Below are positions 52,021 to 61,193 of a stretch of 64,000 nucleotides of DNA, in pieces (within the stretch, counting starts at the first letter, position 1; each line of letters starts with the position of its first letter). This DNA is from CAZENU01 sp965222125 (lineage in GTDB: Bacteria > Chloroflexota > Dehalococcoidia > Lucifugimonadales > CAZENU01). The notes under the pieces are model-generated. The model searched no databases. It saw nothing but the letters and a program-made list of their open reading frames with translations, and had not been told where the DNA came from. The DNA is taken from positions 372,001-436,000 of the forward strand of contig CBDCTC010000003.1 of assembly GCA_965222125.1 (NCBI GenBank), given 5' to 3'. Position numbers and translations under genes: made by a program.

Positions 52021-53235
52021 CTAGCCGCCGCTCCATTCGAGGACGGTGCGGCGCATTACCTTGTCCTCGTCGATTTCCACGCCGAGCCCCGGCGCGTCCG
52101 TCAAAGTTACCACACCGCCGGATGGGACGACCGGCTCTTTGAAGAAGTGCTGGTGGACGACGCTGTGGTTGACCAGGTACTCGAGCAGCGGACACAGCGA
52201 GGCGGGCTGGGCGGCGAGCACCTGCACGGTGACCGCAGTGTGCGCGTGGGGCACGACCTCGACCTCGTACGTCGAGGCCAACGCGCATATCTTGACCAAC
52301 TCCGTGATGCCGCCGGCCCAGAGCACGTCCGGCTGGATCACGTCGGCGGCGCCGGCGTCGAGCAGTGCCTTGAACCCCCATCGCGTGTACTCGTGCTCGC
52401 CGGTCGACACCGGAAACGGTATGGCCCTGCGCACGGCGGCGCACGCGTCGATCTGGTCGGCGAAAACGGGCTCCTCGATCCATCTCGGCCTGTACCGGGC
52501 GATGCGCTCGGCGATCGCGATCGTGTAGCGCACGTCCCAGCTCTTCCAGCAGTCGAACATTATGTCGACGTCGTCGCCGACCGCCTCGCGCACGGTCCGC
52601 ACCAGCTCGACGTTCTTCTCGACGCCCTCCGGCCCCGACGCCGGGCCGTGGCGGAAGAACCACTTCGTGGCCCTGTAGCCCTGGTCCACGATCTGCCGGG
52701 CGCGGGCCCTGATCCTGTCGGGCTCGTGCGAGAAGCCGAGCGCGCTGGCGTACGCGGGCACCTCCTCGCGCAGCGGCCCGCCCAGCAGCCTGTAGACCGG
52801 CAGTCCGGCCAAGCGGCCCTTGACGTCCCAGATCGCGCAGTCGACGGCGCTGAGGGCCTGCATGGGGGAGCCCTTGCGCCCGTGGCCCTCGACGGCGCGG
52901 TACATGATGTCCCAGATGCGCTCGTTGGCCCTCGGGTCCTGTCCCACGACGTGCGGGCGGAGCAGGCGGTCTATCAGGAACGCCTGGACCTCGTCTATCG
53001 GCCCGGCGAACCCGGTGACGCCCTCGTCGGTCTCGACCTCGACGAAGATGCACGAGACCGGGAGTCGGCCGTCGACGACCTCGGCTCCCATGCGGGCGCC
53101 CATCATCTCCGCCGGGCCGCGCTTGCGGTACTCGGGATAGGCGTCCAGCGGCACCGCCAGCCGCTCCTCCCATATCGGCTCGTCGCGCTCAATCTCGCCG
53201 TCGAGCTGCACCGATCGGACGTCGGTGATCTTCAT
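52021..53235 (-). CDS. Enolase-superfamily enzyme (mandelate racemase/muconate-lactonizing group)
   Basis: 404 residues. N-terminal capping domain and TIM barrel with Lys in RATKWFFRHGP, Mg ligands Asp in DIMFDCWKSW, Glu in RWIEEPVFADQID and Glu in STGEHEYTRWGFK, then IQPDVLWAGGITE and the His of VVPHAHTAVTVQ. This is the acid-sugar dehydratase or racemase type. It removes an alpha proton next to a carboxylate. First gene of the minus-strand run 53235-48290. Substrate cannot be read; an acid sugar dehydratase is most likely. Confidence 0.88.
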   Translation of the reverse strand: MKITDVRSVQLDGEIERDEPIWEERLAVPLDAYPEYRKRGPAEMMGARMGAEVVDGRLPVSCIFVEVETDEGVTGFAGPIDEVQAFLIDRLLRPHVVGQDPRANERIWDIMYRAVEGHGRKGSPMQALSAVDCAIWDVKGRLAGLPVYRLLGGPLREEVPAYASALGFSHEPDRIRARARQIVDQGYRATKWFFRHGPASGPEGVEKNVELVRTVREAVGDDVDIMFDCWKSWDVRYTIAIAERIARYRPRWIEEPVFADQIDACAAVRRAIPFPVSTGEHEYTRWGFKALLDAGAADVIQPDVLWAGGITELVKICALASTYEVEVVPHAHTAVTVQVLAAQPASLCPLLEYLVNHSVVHQHFFKEPVVPSGGVVTLTDAPGLGVEIDEDKVMRRTVLEWSGG

Positions 53236-53591
53236 TCGGACGCCTCCTTAGACGTGCGGCCAGACGTGCGGCCGGTCCTCGGCCGGCGCGAATGATATCA
53301 GACGTTGAAGCGCCGGCAACCGCCAGGAGTTGGCGGTGACTGTTCAGACTCGAGGAGATGAACACGGCGTGGGACACCACCAACCATGAAAATGAGGCTG
53401 CACCTGCGCCCGGTCGGCCAGGGGCTGTTTCCAGAGAAGTCTGAACACCTGCAGTTGATGCTCCCTCAGCCCGTTCACCCCGAGTAGCGCCGATGCTTCT
53501 TCGGCGCGTATCGAGGGGCGCACGCAGGGTCTGACCAAACGCGAACAGTAGCGGACGCCAACCGCCGAAGCCGTGGGCCTGAAGCGGCGGG
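53236..53591. repeat. 356-bp intergenic stretch with inverted repeat and dispersed repeat
   Basis: No gene. TGTTCAGACT (53341-53350) and AGTCTGAACA (53438-53447) are perfect inverted repeats ~107 bp apart, a small MITE-like unit. Next to it, 53470-53519 is a 50-bp repeat found inverted at 62989-63038 with two differences. Confidence 0.65.
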
Positions 53592-54872
53592 CTACTGCGG
53601 CTCGCTCTGAGGCCTGGTCTTCGTGAGCTTGATGGTGCCGATCCGGAGGCCGTCCATCTTCGTGACCTCCACCTTGAGGTCTCGATACTCGAACTGCTCG
53701 CCCTCGGTCGGGATGTGGCCCAGCGCATCCAGAACGAATCCGGCGACGGTGTCGAACTCGCCCTCGGGAAGCTGGATGCCCAGCTCCTCCATGGCCTCCT
53801 GGATGTCCATGCCGCCGTCTATCTGGAAGGTGTCGGCCCCGAGCGCCTCGTACTCCTCCTCGGCGCTCAGGCCCTCTTCGCCGACGCGCCCCACGGCCTC
53901 CTCGAGCAGGCTCCGTATCGTGACGAGTCCGGCGACGCCGCCGAACTCGTCGATGGCCACCGCCATCTGGTTGCCGGTCCGGCGGCTCTCCTCGAACAGC
54001 TCCGCGATGCGCTTGGTCTCCGGCACGAAGTAGACGTCCCTGGTGAAGTCCGTGACCGACTCGCCGTGGGGTATCGACCTCGATGACATCGCTCTCAGGA
54101 TGTCCTTGGACGACAGGATGCCGACGATGTTGTCGGTCGACCCCTTGGAGACGGGGAACCGGGTGTGAGAGTGGTCGCGGTAGATCGCGAGGAACTGCTC
54201 CAGCGTGGCGCCGCGCTCGACGAACACGATCTCCGTCCGCGGGGTCATCACCTCGCGGACCTGTCTGTCGCCGAACCGGAACACTCGATCCAGCCGGTCG
54301 GCCTCGCCTGGATCGAACTCGCCCTCGGCCTCGCCGATGTCGATCAGCGAGCGCAGCTCCTCCTCCGTGATGGAGGCGTCGGTCTCGCCGTCGCTCCTCC
54401 CTATGTCCGCGACGCGGCTGGCCCACTGAAGCACCACGACGATGGGCCAAAACGCCAGCTCGACCAACTTCAGCGGACGGGTGAACAGCATCGCCGCGCC
54501 CATCGGAAACCGTACCGCGACCGTCTTCGGGATGATCTCGCCTAGTATCAGCAGAGTTGTCGTCCCCACCACGGTGGCGACGACGAGGCCCGTGCCCTCG
54601 TCGCTGATGACGTCCAGGATCAACGCCGTGGTAATCGCCGTGAACGCGACGTTGACCACGTTGTTGCCCAGGAGAATGGTCGACAGAAGCCGCCCGGGGT
54701 TCGCCAGCATACGCGACACCCGCCGCGCGCCCGGGACCCCCTCCTGCACCAGGTGAGCGAGTCTCGCTGTCCGCTGGACCGAGAGAAACGCCGCCTCGGA
54801 GCTGGAGAAGAACGCCGACAGGGCCACGCACAGAACGACGACGGCCAGCTCGATTGGACCCGTCCCCGCCAT
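53592..54872 (-). CDS. CNNM/CorC (hemolysin C-type) membrane protein with CBS domains
   Basis: 426 residues from ATG 54872, with AGGAGG 6 nt upstream. Residues 1-~180 are a DUF21/CNNM membrane domain (CVALSAFFSSSEAAFLSVQR, LLGNNVVNVAFTAI, LGEIIPKTVAVRF); ~190-325 a CBS pair (DRQVREVMTPRTEIVFVERG, FPVSKGSTDNIVGILSSKDI); ~335-420 a CorC_HlyC domain (DTFQIDGGMDIQEAMEELGI, FDTVAGFVLDALGHIPTEGE). The family extrudes Mg2+ or related divalent cations, regulated by nucleotide at the CBS pair. Single gene, divergent from the aminotransferase. Confidence 0.92.
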   Translation of the reverse strand: MAGTGPIELAVVVLCVALSAFFSSSEAAFLSVQRTARLAHLVQEGVPGARRVSRMLANPGRLLSTILLGNNVVNVAFTAITTALILDVISDEGTGLVVATVVGTTTLLILGEIIPKTVAVRFPMGAAMLFTRPLKLVELAFWPIVVVLQWASRVADIGRSDGETDASITEEELRSLIDIGEAEGEFDPGEADRLDRVFRFGDRQVREVMTPRTEIVFVERGATLEQFLAIYRDHSHTRFPVSKGSTDNIVGILSSKDILRAMSSRSIPHGESVTDFTRDVYFVPETKRIAELFEESRRTGNQMAVAIDEFGGVAGLVTIRSLLEEAVGRVGEEGLSAEEEYEALGADTFQIDGGMDIQEAMEELGIQLPEGEFDTVAGFVLDALGHIPTEGEQFEYRDLKVEVTKMDGLRIGTIKLTKTRPQSEPQ

Positions 54873-55070
54873 CACTATCCTCCTGATCACCGGTCGGACG
54901 CTCACCGCGCCCATGGGATGCGGTAGATCATACCAATCAATGGAGCGCCGCGCGTGCCGCGGGACGCACGCACGGCATGCGCGGGGTGCCCGCGCGTTGT
55001 TGACAGTCCGCGATGCTGCCGGTACATTCGGCCTCGAATCGGATAGCCTGCAAGAGGCCGGAGCGACGGG

Positions 55071-56255
55071 ATGGCGGTATCCAACAAGATCAAGGGATTC
55101 ATGGAGCAGGGCTCCTGGATCCGCAAGATGTTCGAGGACGGCATCGCGCTCAAGCAGCAGTACGGTGACGACGGCGTCTTCGACCTGTCCCTCGGCAACC
55201 CGGTCACGGAGCCGCCGGACCGCTTCTTCGAGGAGCTGAGCCGGATCGCGGCGACGCGGCCCGCCGGCATCCACCGCTACATGCCCAACGCCGGCTACGC
55301 CGAGACCCGGGCCGCCGTTGCCGACCAGCTTGGCGTCGACACCGGACTCGACTTCACGGCGGGTCACGTGATCATGACCTGTGGTACGGGCGGCGCCCTG
55401 AACGTGGTCACGAAGACCCTGCTCGACCCGGGCGACGAGGTGGTCATCTTCGCCCCGTACTTCGTGGAGTACCTGTACTACGCCGACAACCACGGCGGGT
55501 CGTGCAAGGTCGTGCCGCCGGACGAAGACTTCCTGCCCGACTTCGATGCGCTGGAGTCGAGCATCGGCCCAAGGACGCGCGTCGTGCTGATCAACTCGCC
55601 GAACAATCCCACCGGCGTGCTGTATGACGCCGGAGTGCTCGCGCGCCTTGGCGAAGTCATCCGGCGCAAGGAATCGGAGCTGGGGACCGAGATATTCCTG
55701 GTGAGCGACGAGCCGTATCGACGGATACTGTTCGACGGGCTCGACTATCCGCACATCTTCGACCATCACGACAGGAGCATCGTCGCGACGTCGCACTCCA
55801 AGGACCTGGCCCTGCCCGGGGAGCGCATCGGGTTCATCGCGGTCAGTCCCCGGTGCGCCGACGCGGCGGAGGTCGTAGACGGCCTCGTCTTCTGCAACAG
55901 GACGCTGGGCTTCGTCAACGCTCCCGCGCTGATGCAGCATATCGTCCGTCACCTGCAGTCGGTCACCGTGGACGTCGAGCAGTACCAGTCGAAGCGCGAC
56001 ATGCTGTACGAGACGCTGACCGATATCGGCTACTCTGTCGTGCGGCCTGACGGCGCCTTCTACATGTTCCCGAAGGCGCCCATCGACGACGAGGTGGCCT
56101 TCGTCAACGCGCTGCGGGAGCGGCGAGTCCTGGTCGTGCCCGGACGCGGCTTTGGAACGCCGGGATACTTCCGCCTCGCCTACTGCGTCGAGGACGCCAC
56201 GCTGGAGGGGTCGTTCGACGGCTTCCGCGCGGCCTTCGAACAGTTCGCCGCCTGA
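55071..56255 (+). CDS. Pyridoxal-phosphate-dependent aminotransferase (class I/II)
   Basis: 394 residues. Fold type I markers: GTGGALNVVTKTLLDPGDEV, LINSPNNPTGVLYD, FLVSDEPYRRILFDG and the PLP-Lys in SHSKDLALPGERIGF; C-terminal GRGFGTPGYFRLAYC supplies the carboxylate-binding Arg. Resembles AspB-type aminotransferases. Amino donor and acceptor are not determinable. larC follows 28 bp later and may be co-transcribed. Confidence 0.9.
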   Translation: MAVSNKIKGFMEQGSWIRKMFEDGIALKQQYGDDGVFDLSLGNPVTEPPDRFFEELSRIAATRPAGIHRYMPNAGYAETRAAVADQLGVDTGLDFTAGHVIMTCGTGGALNVVTKTLLDPGDEVVIFAPYFVEYLYYADNHGGSCKVVPPDEDFLPDFDALESSIGPRTRVVLINSPNNPTGVLYDAGVLARLGEVIRRKESELGTEIFLVSDEPYRRILFDGLDYPHIFDHHDRSIVATSHSKDLALPGERIGFIAVSPRCADAAEVVDGLVFCNRTLGFVNAPALMQHIVRHLQSVTVDVEQYQSKRDMLYETLTDIGYSVVRPDGAFYMFPKAPIDDEVAFVNALRERRVLVVPGRGFGTPGYFRLAYCVEDATLEGSFDGFRAAFEQFAA

Positions 56256-56283
56256 TCTCGCGCGCCGCCCCGTCGCTGCTTTC

Positions 56284-57609
56284 ATGCACACGGCGAGCGC
56301 CGGAGGTGCCAGCCTGAAGATAGCCTTCCTGAGATGCATCGGCGGAATCAGCGGCGACATGCTGATAGGCGCTGTCGTCGACGCGGGCGTCGAAGTCGAC
56401 GTGCTCAACGAAGCCCTGGCGTGCCTGGGCATAGACGGTCTGAGCATATCCGCGGCGAGCGCGGAGCGGGGCGCCGTGAGCGGGAAGCTGGTCACGGTGA
56501 CGACGCCCGCCGACCACGGCCGGCTGCGAATCGACGACTTCCTGCGCATCGTCCGCGGCTCCCGGCTGCCCGGGCCGGTGATAGAGGAGTCGAGCGCAAT
56601 CCTGCGGCGTCTCGGACAGGCGGAGGCGGCCGTCCACGGCTCCGGCCCCGATGGGGCGGAGCTGCACGAGCTCGGCGACCTGGACACGCTGGTCGACGTA
56701 GTCGCCGGCCCGGCCGGCCTGCGTGCGCTGGGCGTCGACAGGCTGTACTGCTCTCCGCTGCCGTCGGGGTCGGGCTTCGTGCGGACGGAGCACGGCAGGC
56801 TGCCCGTACCGTCGCCCGCGACGGCGGCGCTGATGGCGATGGCGAACGCGCCCGTCGTGCCGCCGCCGGGCAACGTCCCCGACGCCGGCGAGATGGTGAC
56901 GCCCACCGGCGCCGCGATCGTCACGACGCTGGCCGCCTTCTCGCAGCCGCCGATGAGGGTCGAGCGCGTCGGCTACGGGCTCGGTTCGAGAAACTCGCCG
57001 CACTACCCGAACGCGGCCGCGCTGTGGGTCGGCGAGGCGATGGAGGATACCCGGACTACGGGCCTGCGGCTCCTCGAGACGAACGTCGACGACATGAGCG
57101 CGGAGATGCTGGCGTACGCGCAGGAGCGGCTCTTCGATCTCGGCGCCCGTGACGTGTGGTTCACGCCGGTGCAGATGAAGAAGAGCCGGCCCGCGACCAT
57201 GCTCAGCGCGCTGGTGGACGATGACCTGGAGGCCGCCGCCGTGGGCGTGATCATGCGCGAGACATCCACCCTGGGCGTCAGGGTGCGTCCCGTCACCCGG
57301 TACGAGGCCGAGCGCGAGGTGGTCGAGTTCGAATCCAGCCTCGGCGCGGTGTCGGTGAAGGTCAAGCGCCTGGGCGGCTCCGCGGTGGCCGTCCATCCCG
57401 AGTACGAGTCCTGCCGCCGCGTCGCGCTCGACCGCGGCGAGCCTCTGCAGGACGTGTACCGTATCGTTCAGGCGGAGGCGGCCGCGAAGCTGCTCCAGCC
57501 GGCAACCCCCGGAGCGGGAAACCCCCTCTCCCTCGACGGGCCCTCGACGGGAGAGGGCTGGGGTGAGGGTGACATCTGCGACTCGCCCCGCAAATCCCGA
57601 GACAGGTGA
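56284..57609 (+). CDS. larC: Nickel-pincer cofactor biosynthesis protein LarC
   Basis: 441 residues from ATG 56284. LarC/DUF111: IAFLRCIGGISGDMLIGAVV, SGSGFVRTEHGRLPVPSPAT, DAGEMVTPTGAAIVTTL, LLETNVDDMSAEMLAYAQER and MKKSRPATMLSALVDDD. LarC inserts nickel into the pyridinium cofactor of lactate racemase (LarA) and related racemases/epimerases, using CTP. larA and larB are not in this window. The natural family end is about AAAKLL; the last ~30 codons (from about 57520) lie in a dispersed repeat and look like read-through. Confidence 0.9.
   Translation: MHTASAGGASLKIAFLRCIGGISGDMLIGAVVDAGVEVDVLNEALACLGIDGLSISAASAERGAVSGKLVTVTTPADHGRLRIDDFLRIVRGSRLPGPVIEESSAILRRLGQAEAAVHGSGPDGAELHELGDLDTLVDVVAGPAGLRALGVDRLYCSPLPSGSGFVRTEHGRLPVPSPATAALMAMANAPVVPPPGNVPDAGEMVTPTGAAIVTTLAAFSQPPMRVERVGYGLGSRNSPHYPNAAALWVGEAMEDTRTTGLRLLETNVDDMSAEMLAYAQERLFDLGARDVWFTPVQMKKSRPATMLSALVDDDLEAAAVGVIMRETSTLGVRVRPVTRYEAEREVVEFESSLGAVSVKVKRLGGSAVAVHPEYESCRRVALDRGEPLQDVYRIVQAEAAAKLLQPATPGAGNPLSLDGPSTGEGWGEGDICDSPRKSRDR
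57522..57569 (+). repeat. G/C-rich interspersed repeat, second copy
   Basis: Same GGGAGAGGGCTGGGGTGAGGG-type sequence as 24322-24356, with the leading CCCTC half duplicated. Lies within the last codons of larC. Confidence 0.6.
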
Positions 57610-58300
57610 CTGTTCAGAGTCGCTGGGAGGAACGCGGTCTCACTCCTGTGGATTTCCCTTTTCGCGCGCATGACGGTGCCGTGGTCATCGAAATCTCGGT
57701 AGGGGTGGGGCCGTCGCCAGGCCGTCGCCACACAACCCGTTCGGCCTGAGTGCCCCGACGCTTCGTCGGGGTGTATCGAAGGCCCCGCACGACTCAGGCC
57801 CTGGGGTGGGGCCGACACCAGCATTGACGGGAAGGGCACACGCAGCTTCGGCAAACCTGAAAAGCTACCCCCGCGATCTGCGACCCAAATCCCCTACCTC
57901 CGTCATTCCCGCGAACGCGGGAATCCATCCCCGACAGGGTGCGCCACTATGACACCGGAAGCGCTCCGTCACGCCCCCCGGCCCAATCGGATGGGGAATC
58001 TAGCGTGATCGGAGTGATGGACGCGACAGCACATCTGTGCTACCCTGGCGCTCGTTGAACGGATCCGGGGGCTGCGGACCCCGCGTCGGTTCAGGCGGTG
58101 AAGCTGGCCAGCGGCTTAGGGTATACCGCCCCAGATACGACAGACGGAATGTAGGGTGTCTCATTTCCGCTCCAGGTGTTACACCGGTCAGATAGGGATG
58201 AGGCAGAATGGGACAGAATGAGACAGATAAATCGAGCGTCGACGAACTTGTCTCGCCGAGGTGCGCCCTGCGGCTCTAGCGCTCGGCGCCGGCCGGCGGC
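57610..58300. other. ~690-bp intergenic stretch of dispersed repeats, no gene
   Basis: Holds a start related to the 53341 repeat (GTGACTGTTCAGA at ~57607), a CCCGTTCGGCCTGAGTGCCC-type repeat near 57735, the palindrome GTCATTCCCGCGAACGCGGG at ~57902, and the second 87-bp repeat (57918-58003). 58020-58280 shows nothing I can name. Confidence 0.6.
57918..58003 (+). repeat. 87-bp interspersed repeat, copy 2
   Basis: Matches 48146-48232 through CGGGAATCCATCC, the middle (CCACTATGACACCGGAAGCG) and the end GGGGAATCTAG. Confidence 0.7.
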
Positions 58301-58301
58301 G

Positions 58302-58310
58302 TGCTAGAAT
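58302..58310 (+). promoter_or_regulatory. Extended -10 promoter of the cysteine desulfurase gene
   Basis: TGC-TAGAAT followed by GAG, 49 bases before the start codon; same TG-extended form as the proB promoter. Confidence 0.5.
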
Positions 58311-58358
58311 GAGGCCGGCCGGCGAGGCCCCTCGGGGCGCCGGCAATTGAGGTGCCCG

Positions 58359-59555
58359 ATGACCGGCCCCGACAGGATGATCTACATGGATCACGCCGCC
58401 ACCACGGCGGTGCGGCCCGAGGTGCTCGAGAAGATGCTGCCGTACTTCGGCGAGAGCTACGGCAATCCGTCGAGCATCTACACCCTGGCCCAGGAGTCGC
58501 GAAAAGCCGTAGACGACGCTCGCGAGACGGTGGCGCGGATTCTCGGCGCCCGGATCGGCGAGATCGTATTCACGAGCGGCGGGACCGAGTCGGACAACGC
58601 CGCCCTGAAGGGCGCCGCCAACGCGCTGCGCAACACGGGCAACCACGTCATAACCACGGCCGTGGAGCACCACGCGGTGCTCCACACTTGCCATCAGCTC
58701 GAGCAATTCGGCTTCGAGGTGAGCTACCTGCCGGTCGACTCCGACGGGCTCGTCGACCCGGCGGACGTGGAACGAGCCATCACCGACAGTACCATCCTGG
58801 TCAGCGTTATGCTGGCCAACAACGAGATCGGCGCCATACAGCCGGTCGCCGAGATCGCCGGCATCTCCAGGCGGCAGGCCGAACGGCGCGATCGCACCAT
58901 CGTCGTTCACACCGACGCCGTGCAGGCCGCCGGGCTGATGGACCTGAACGTCCGCGACCTGGGCGTCGACATGCTCAGCCTGTCGGCCCACAAGTTCCAC
59001 GGCCCGAAGGGGGCCGGCGTCCTCTACGTGCGCCGGGGTACGCCATTCGAGTCCCAGCAGATGGGCGGCGGCCAGGAGCGGGAGCGCCGCTCGGGTACGG
59101 AGAACGTGCCGGGCGTCGTGGGCCTGGCCGAGGCACTGAGACTGGCCACCGAGGAGCGGGACGATCTGGCCGCCCACTGCCGTCGCCTGCGCGACAGGAT
59201 CATAGAGGGCATCGCCGAGCGGATCGACGGCGTCCATCTCAACGGGCATCCGACGCAGCGTCTGGCCAACAACGTCAACGTCTCGTTCGAGCACGTGGAG
59301 GGCGAGCCCGTGCTGCTGGGGCTCGACTTCGCGGGCATCTGCGCGTCGAGCGGCAGCGCCTGCTCCTCCGCGTCGCTCGAGCCGTCCCACGTGCTGCTGG
59401 CCATCGGCCGGCCCGCGGAGGTCGCGCAGGGCAGCCTGCGCATCACTCTGGGCGCCGCCAACACCGGCGAAGACGTCGACTACCTGCTGTCGGTGCTGTC
59501 CGACCTGGTTACCCGGCTTCGCGGCATGCCGTCGCTGTCGGCCGTGGGCTCCTGA
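58359..59555 (+). CDS. Cysteine desulfurase (NifS/IscS type)
   Basis: 398 residues from ATG 58359 with GAGG 7 nt upstream. MIYMDHAATTAVRPEVLE, FTSGGTESDNAALKGAA, TTAVEHHAVLH (PLP-stacking His), LANNEIGAIQPV, HTDAVQAAG, SLSAHKFHGPKGAG (PLP Lys) and the mobile loop SSGSACSSASLEPSHVL with the catalytic Cys. It takes sulfur from cysteine for Fe-S clusters or tRNA thiolation. No iscU or mnmA is adjacent, so the sulfur acceptor is unknown. Confidence 0.93.
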   Translation: MTGPDRMIYMDHAATTAVRPEVLEKMLPYFGESYGNPSSIYTLAQESRKAVDDARETVARILGARIGEIVFTSGGTESDNAALKGAANALRNTGNHVITTAVEHHAVLHTCHQLEQFGFEVSYLPVDSDGLVDPADVERAITDSTILVSVMLANNEIGAIQPVAEIAGISRRQAERRDRTIVVHTDAVQAAGLMDLNVRDLGVDMLSLSAHKFHGPKGAGVLYVRRGTPFESQQMGGGQERERRSGTENVPGVVGLAEALRLATEERDDLAAHCRRLRDRIIEGIAERIDGVHLNGHPTQRLANNVNVSFEHVEGEPVLLGLDFAGICASSGSACSSASLEPSHVLLAIGRPAEVAQGSLRITLGAANTGEDVDYLLSVLSDLVTRLRGMPSLSAVGS

Positions 59556-59638
59556 CGGGCGAACCGCTGTAGCCGCAATCGCATCATATCGGTAGACGGA
59601 CCTAACGTTTCGAGCTATACCCCAAAGCGGAGGCACAG

Positions 59639-59965
59639 ATGGCCCACCCGATCGAAGTAACCGACGACACGTTCGATGCTGAAGTGATCAACTCCGACGT
59701 TCCAGTGCTGGTCGACTTCTGGGCCGACTGGTGCGCGCCGTGCAAGATGATCGCGCCGATCGTCGACGAGCTGGCGAACGAGTACGACGGCAGGATCAAG
59801 TTCGCGAAGATGGACGTCGACTCCAACCAGCGGGTCCCGATGGCCTACGGGGTCCGGGGCATTCCGACGCTGCTGATCTTCAGCGGCGGCGACGCGGTCG
59901 ACCAGGTCGTCGGCGCCGTGCCCAAGGGCACCCTCAAGAGCCGCCTCGACAAGGTAGCGGCCTAG
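59639..59965 (+). CDS. trxA: Thioredoxin
   Basis: 108 residues. Redox motif in VDFWADWCAPCKMIAPIVDE, the cis-Pro in GVRGIPTLLIFSGGD; length and ends are those of classical cytoplasmic thioredoxin. It lies 83 bp after the cysteine desulfurase on the same strand with its own GGAGG, so may be co-transcribed. Confidence 0.94.
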   Translation: MAHPIEVTDDTFDAEVINSDVPVLVDFWADWCAPCKMIAPIVDELANEYDGRIKFAKMDVDSNQRVPMAYGVRGIPTLLIFSGGDAVDQVVGAVPKGTLKSRLDKVAA

Positions 59966-60072
59966 CCCGGCACGCCGGGCTCCATCGACCCGGACGTCTC
60001 GAGGAAGCTCGCGTCGAGGTACGGGCTGACGACGTAGATCCGGCGCGGGCCTCTACGGATCAGGAAGTCTGA

Positions 60073-60690
60073 CTATTGGCCCGGAGATGGCTGCTGGTCA
60101 TTTGCGGCCCGACGGCGGGGCCATGGCTTCCAATCCAACTCCAGTCGACGGCGCCCGCCGGACATCCGGCGCGCACTGGAGCGGTCGAGTATAGAACCGC
60201 TCGATCTTGCCTCGGCGGGCGTCCAAAACTCCGTTTTCAGCCAGCCATCCCCTACGAACGGCACCGCAGAGCATCGGACTACCTCTCGAAACTCACCGGT
60301 GGTCACACTTTCGACCATCATGGTCAGCCGTTCGATCTCGTCCTCAGCCAACTCGTCGCACGCGTCACAGCCGCACACGGGGAATTACTCGGTGCTCCAC
60401 CGTCCGAAACGAACGTGGAGCCCCGGGAAGTCCGAGAATGTCACAGTGATCGGCGCGGCGTCCGGGTCTACGGGACTGAGCTTGACGGACGGACGAGCGC
60501 AGGTCAATTTTCCTTCGAGATCATCGTCCAGGGCGTAGGCTTCGACGCGCTCGACTTCGAAGCCTGCATCCAGCCCGGCGATCATCTCGATCGCGGCGGT
60601 ATGCAGCGGCTCAAAACGCCCCGAATCGGTGACCCGGCTGTACGCCTCCGGAGGCGGCCCCTCATGTTCCCATCGACTCCGCGCAGACAC
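60073..60690 (-). pseudogene. Uncharacterised protein gene interrupted by an in-frame TAA
   Basis: From GTG 60690 (GGGAGGAGG upstream) a frame encodes 101 residues ending VRFGRWSTE, stops at TAA 60385-60387, and continues in the same frame FPVCGCDACDELAEDEIERL to 60073. The two halves read as one ~205-residue protein; the CGCDACDE segment resembles DUF6226-type proteins (from memory). A single base change at the TAA would restore it. Either a recent nonsense mutation, a sequencing error, or recoding. Function unknown. Confidence 0.65.
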
Positions 60691-60717
60691 TTCCGGGTCC
60701 TCCTCCCCTGCAGAACC

Positions 60718-60963
60718 TCAGTCGGACTTCGGCAGTCCTCTCATAGGTTCCCTCGCTGGAATCTCCAGTTCCACAGTGCCGAAGGGCTTGAACGACTCAT
60801 GGAGTGCGGTTCCGAGGTTTTTTGAGGGCGCTGCTTCTTCGTCCAGCGCTGCCCGCAAGATATCGCGAGCTTCCTGTTCCATCGAGCGGCCATTCTCAGC
60901 GGCTCTGACACGCAGCCGCCGCTTCAATCCCTCATCGAGGTTGCGGACCGTAATGCCGGCCAT
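60718..60963 (-). CDS. FitA/VapB-like ribbon-helix-helix antitoxin without a toxin
   Basis: 81 residues from ATG 60963 (MAGITVRNLDEGLKRRLRVR). The RHH domain (RAAENGRSMEQEARDILRAA) and the C-terminal toxin-binding tail (NLGTALHESFKPFGTVELEI) match the FitA type, normally followed by a vapC/fitB PIN toxin. Here the next gene is the interrupted one at 60690, so the toxin is missing. It may act as a solo regulator or be a remnant. Confidence 0.82.
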   Translation of the reverse strand: MAGITVRNLDEGLKRRLRVRAAENGRSMEQEARDILRAALDEEAAPSKNLGTALHESFKPFGTVELEIPAREPMRGLPKSD

Positions 60964-61193
60964 GAATGCGCCTCCAGACTGGGATATCAAATAGGATATA
61001 GCACGCCATCAATGCAATCACCTGTCGATGCAACGGCCACCGCGCTGCTCACGGGCAAGGCCGCCTCCACGAAGTGTTACTCGTCTCCGCCGGGCCGGCG
61101 GCGGGGCTGGTTGTGCTTGACACCCAATTTGATCGGTGAGTACACTCCCGTCGCCCATATCCGGCATACGGTGGGCCCACCAAGGGAGGAACC

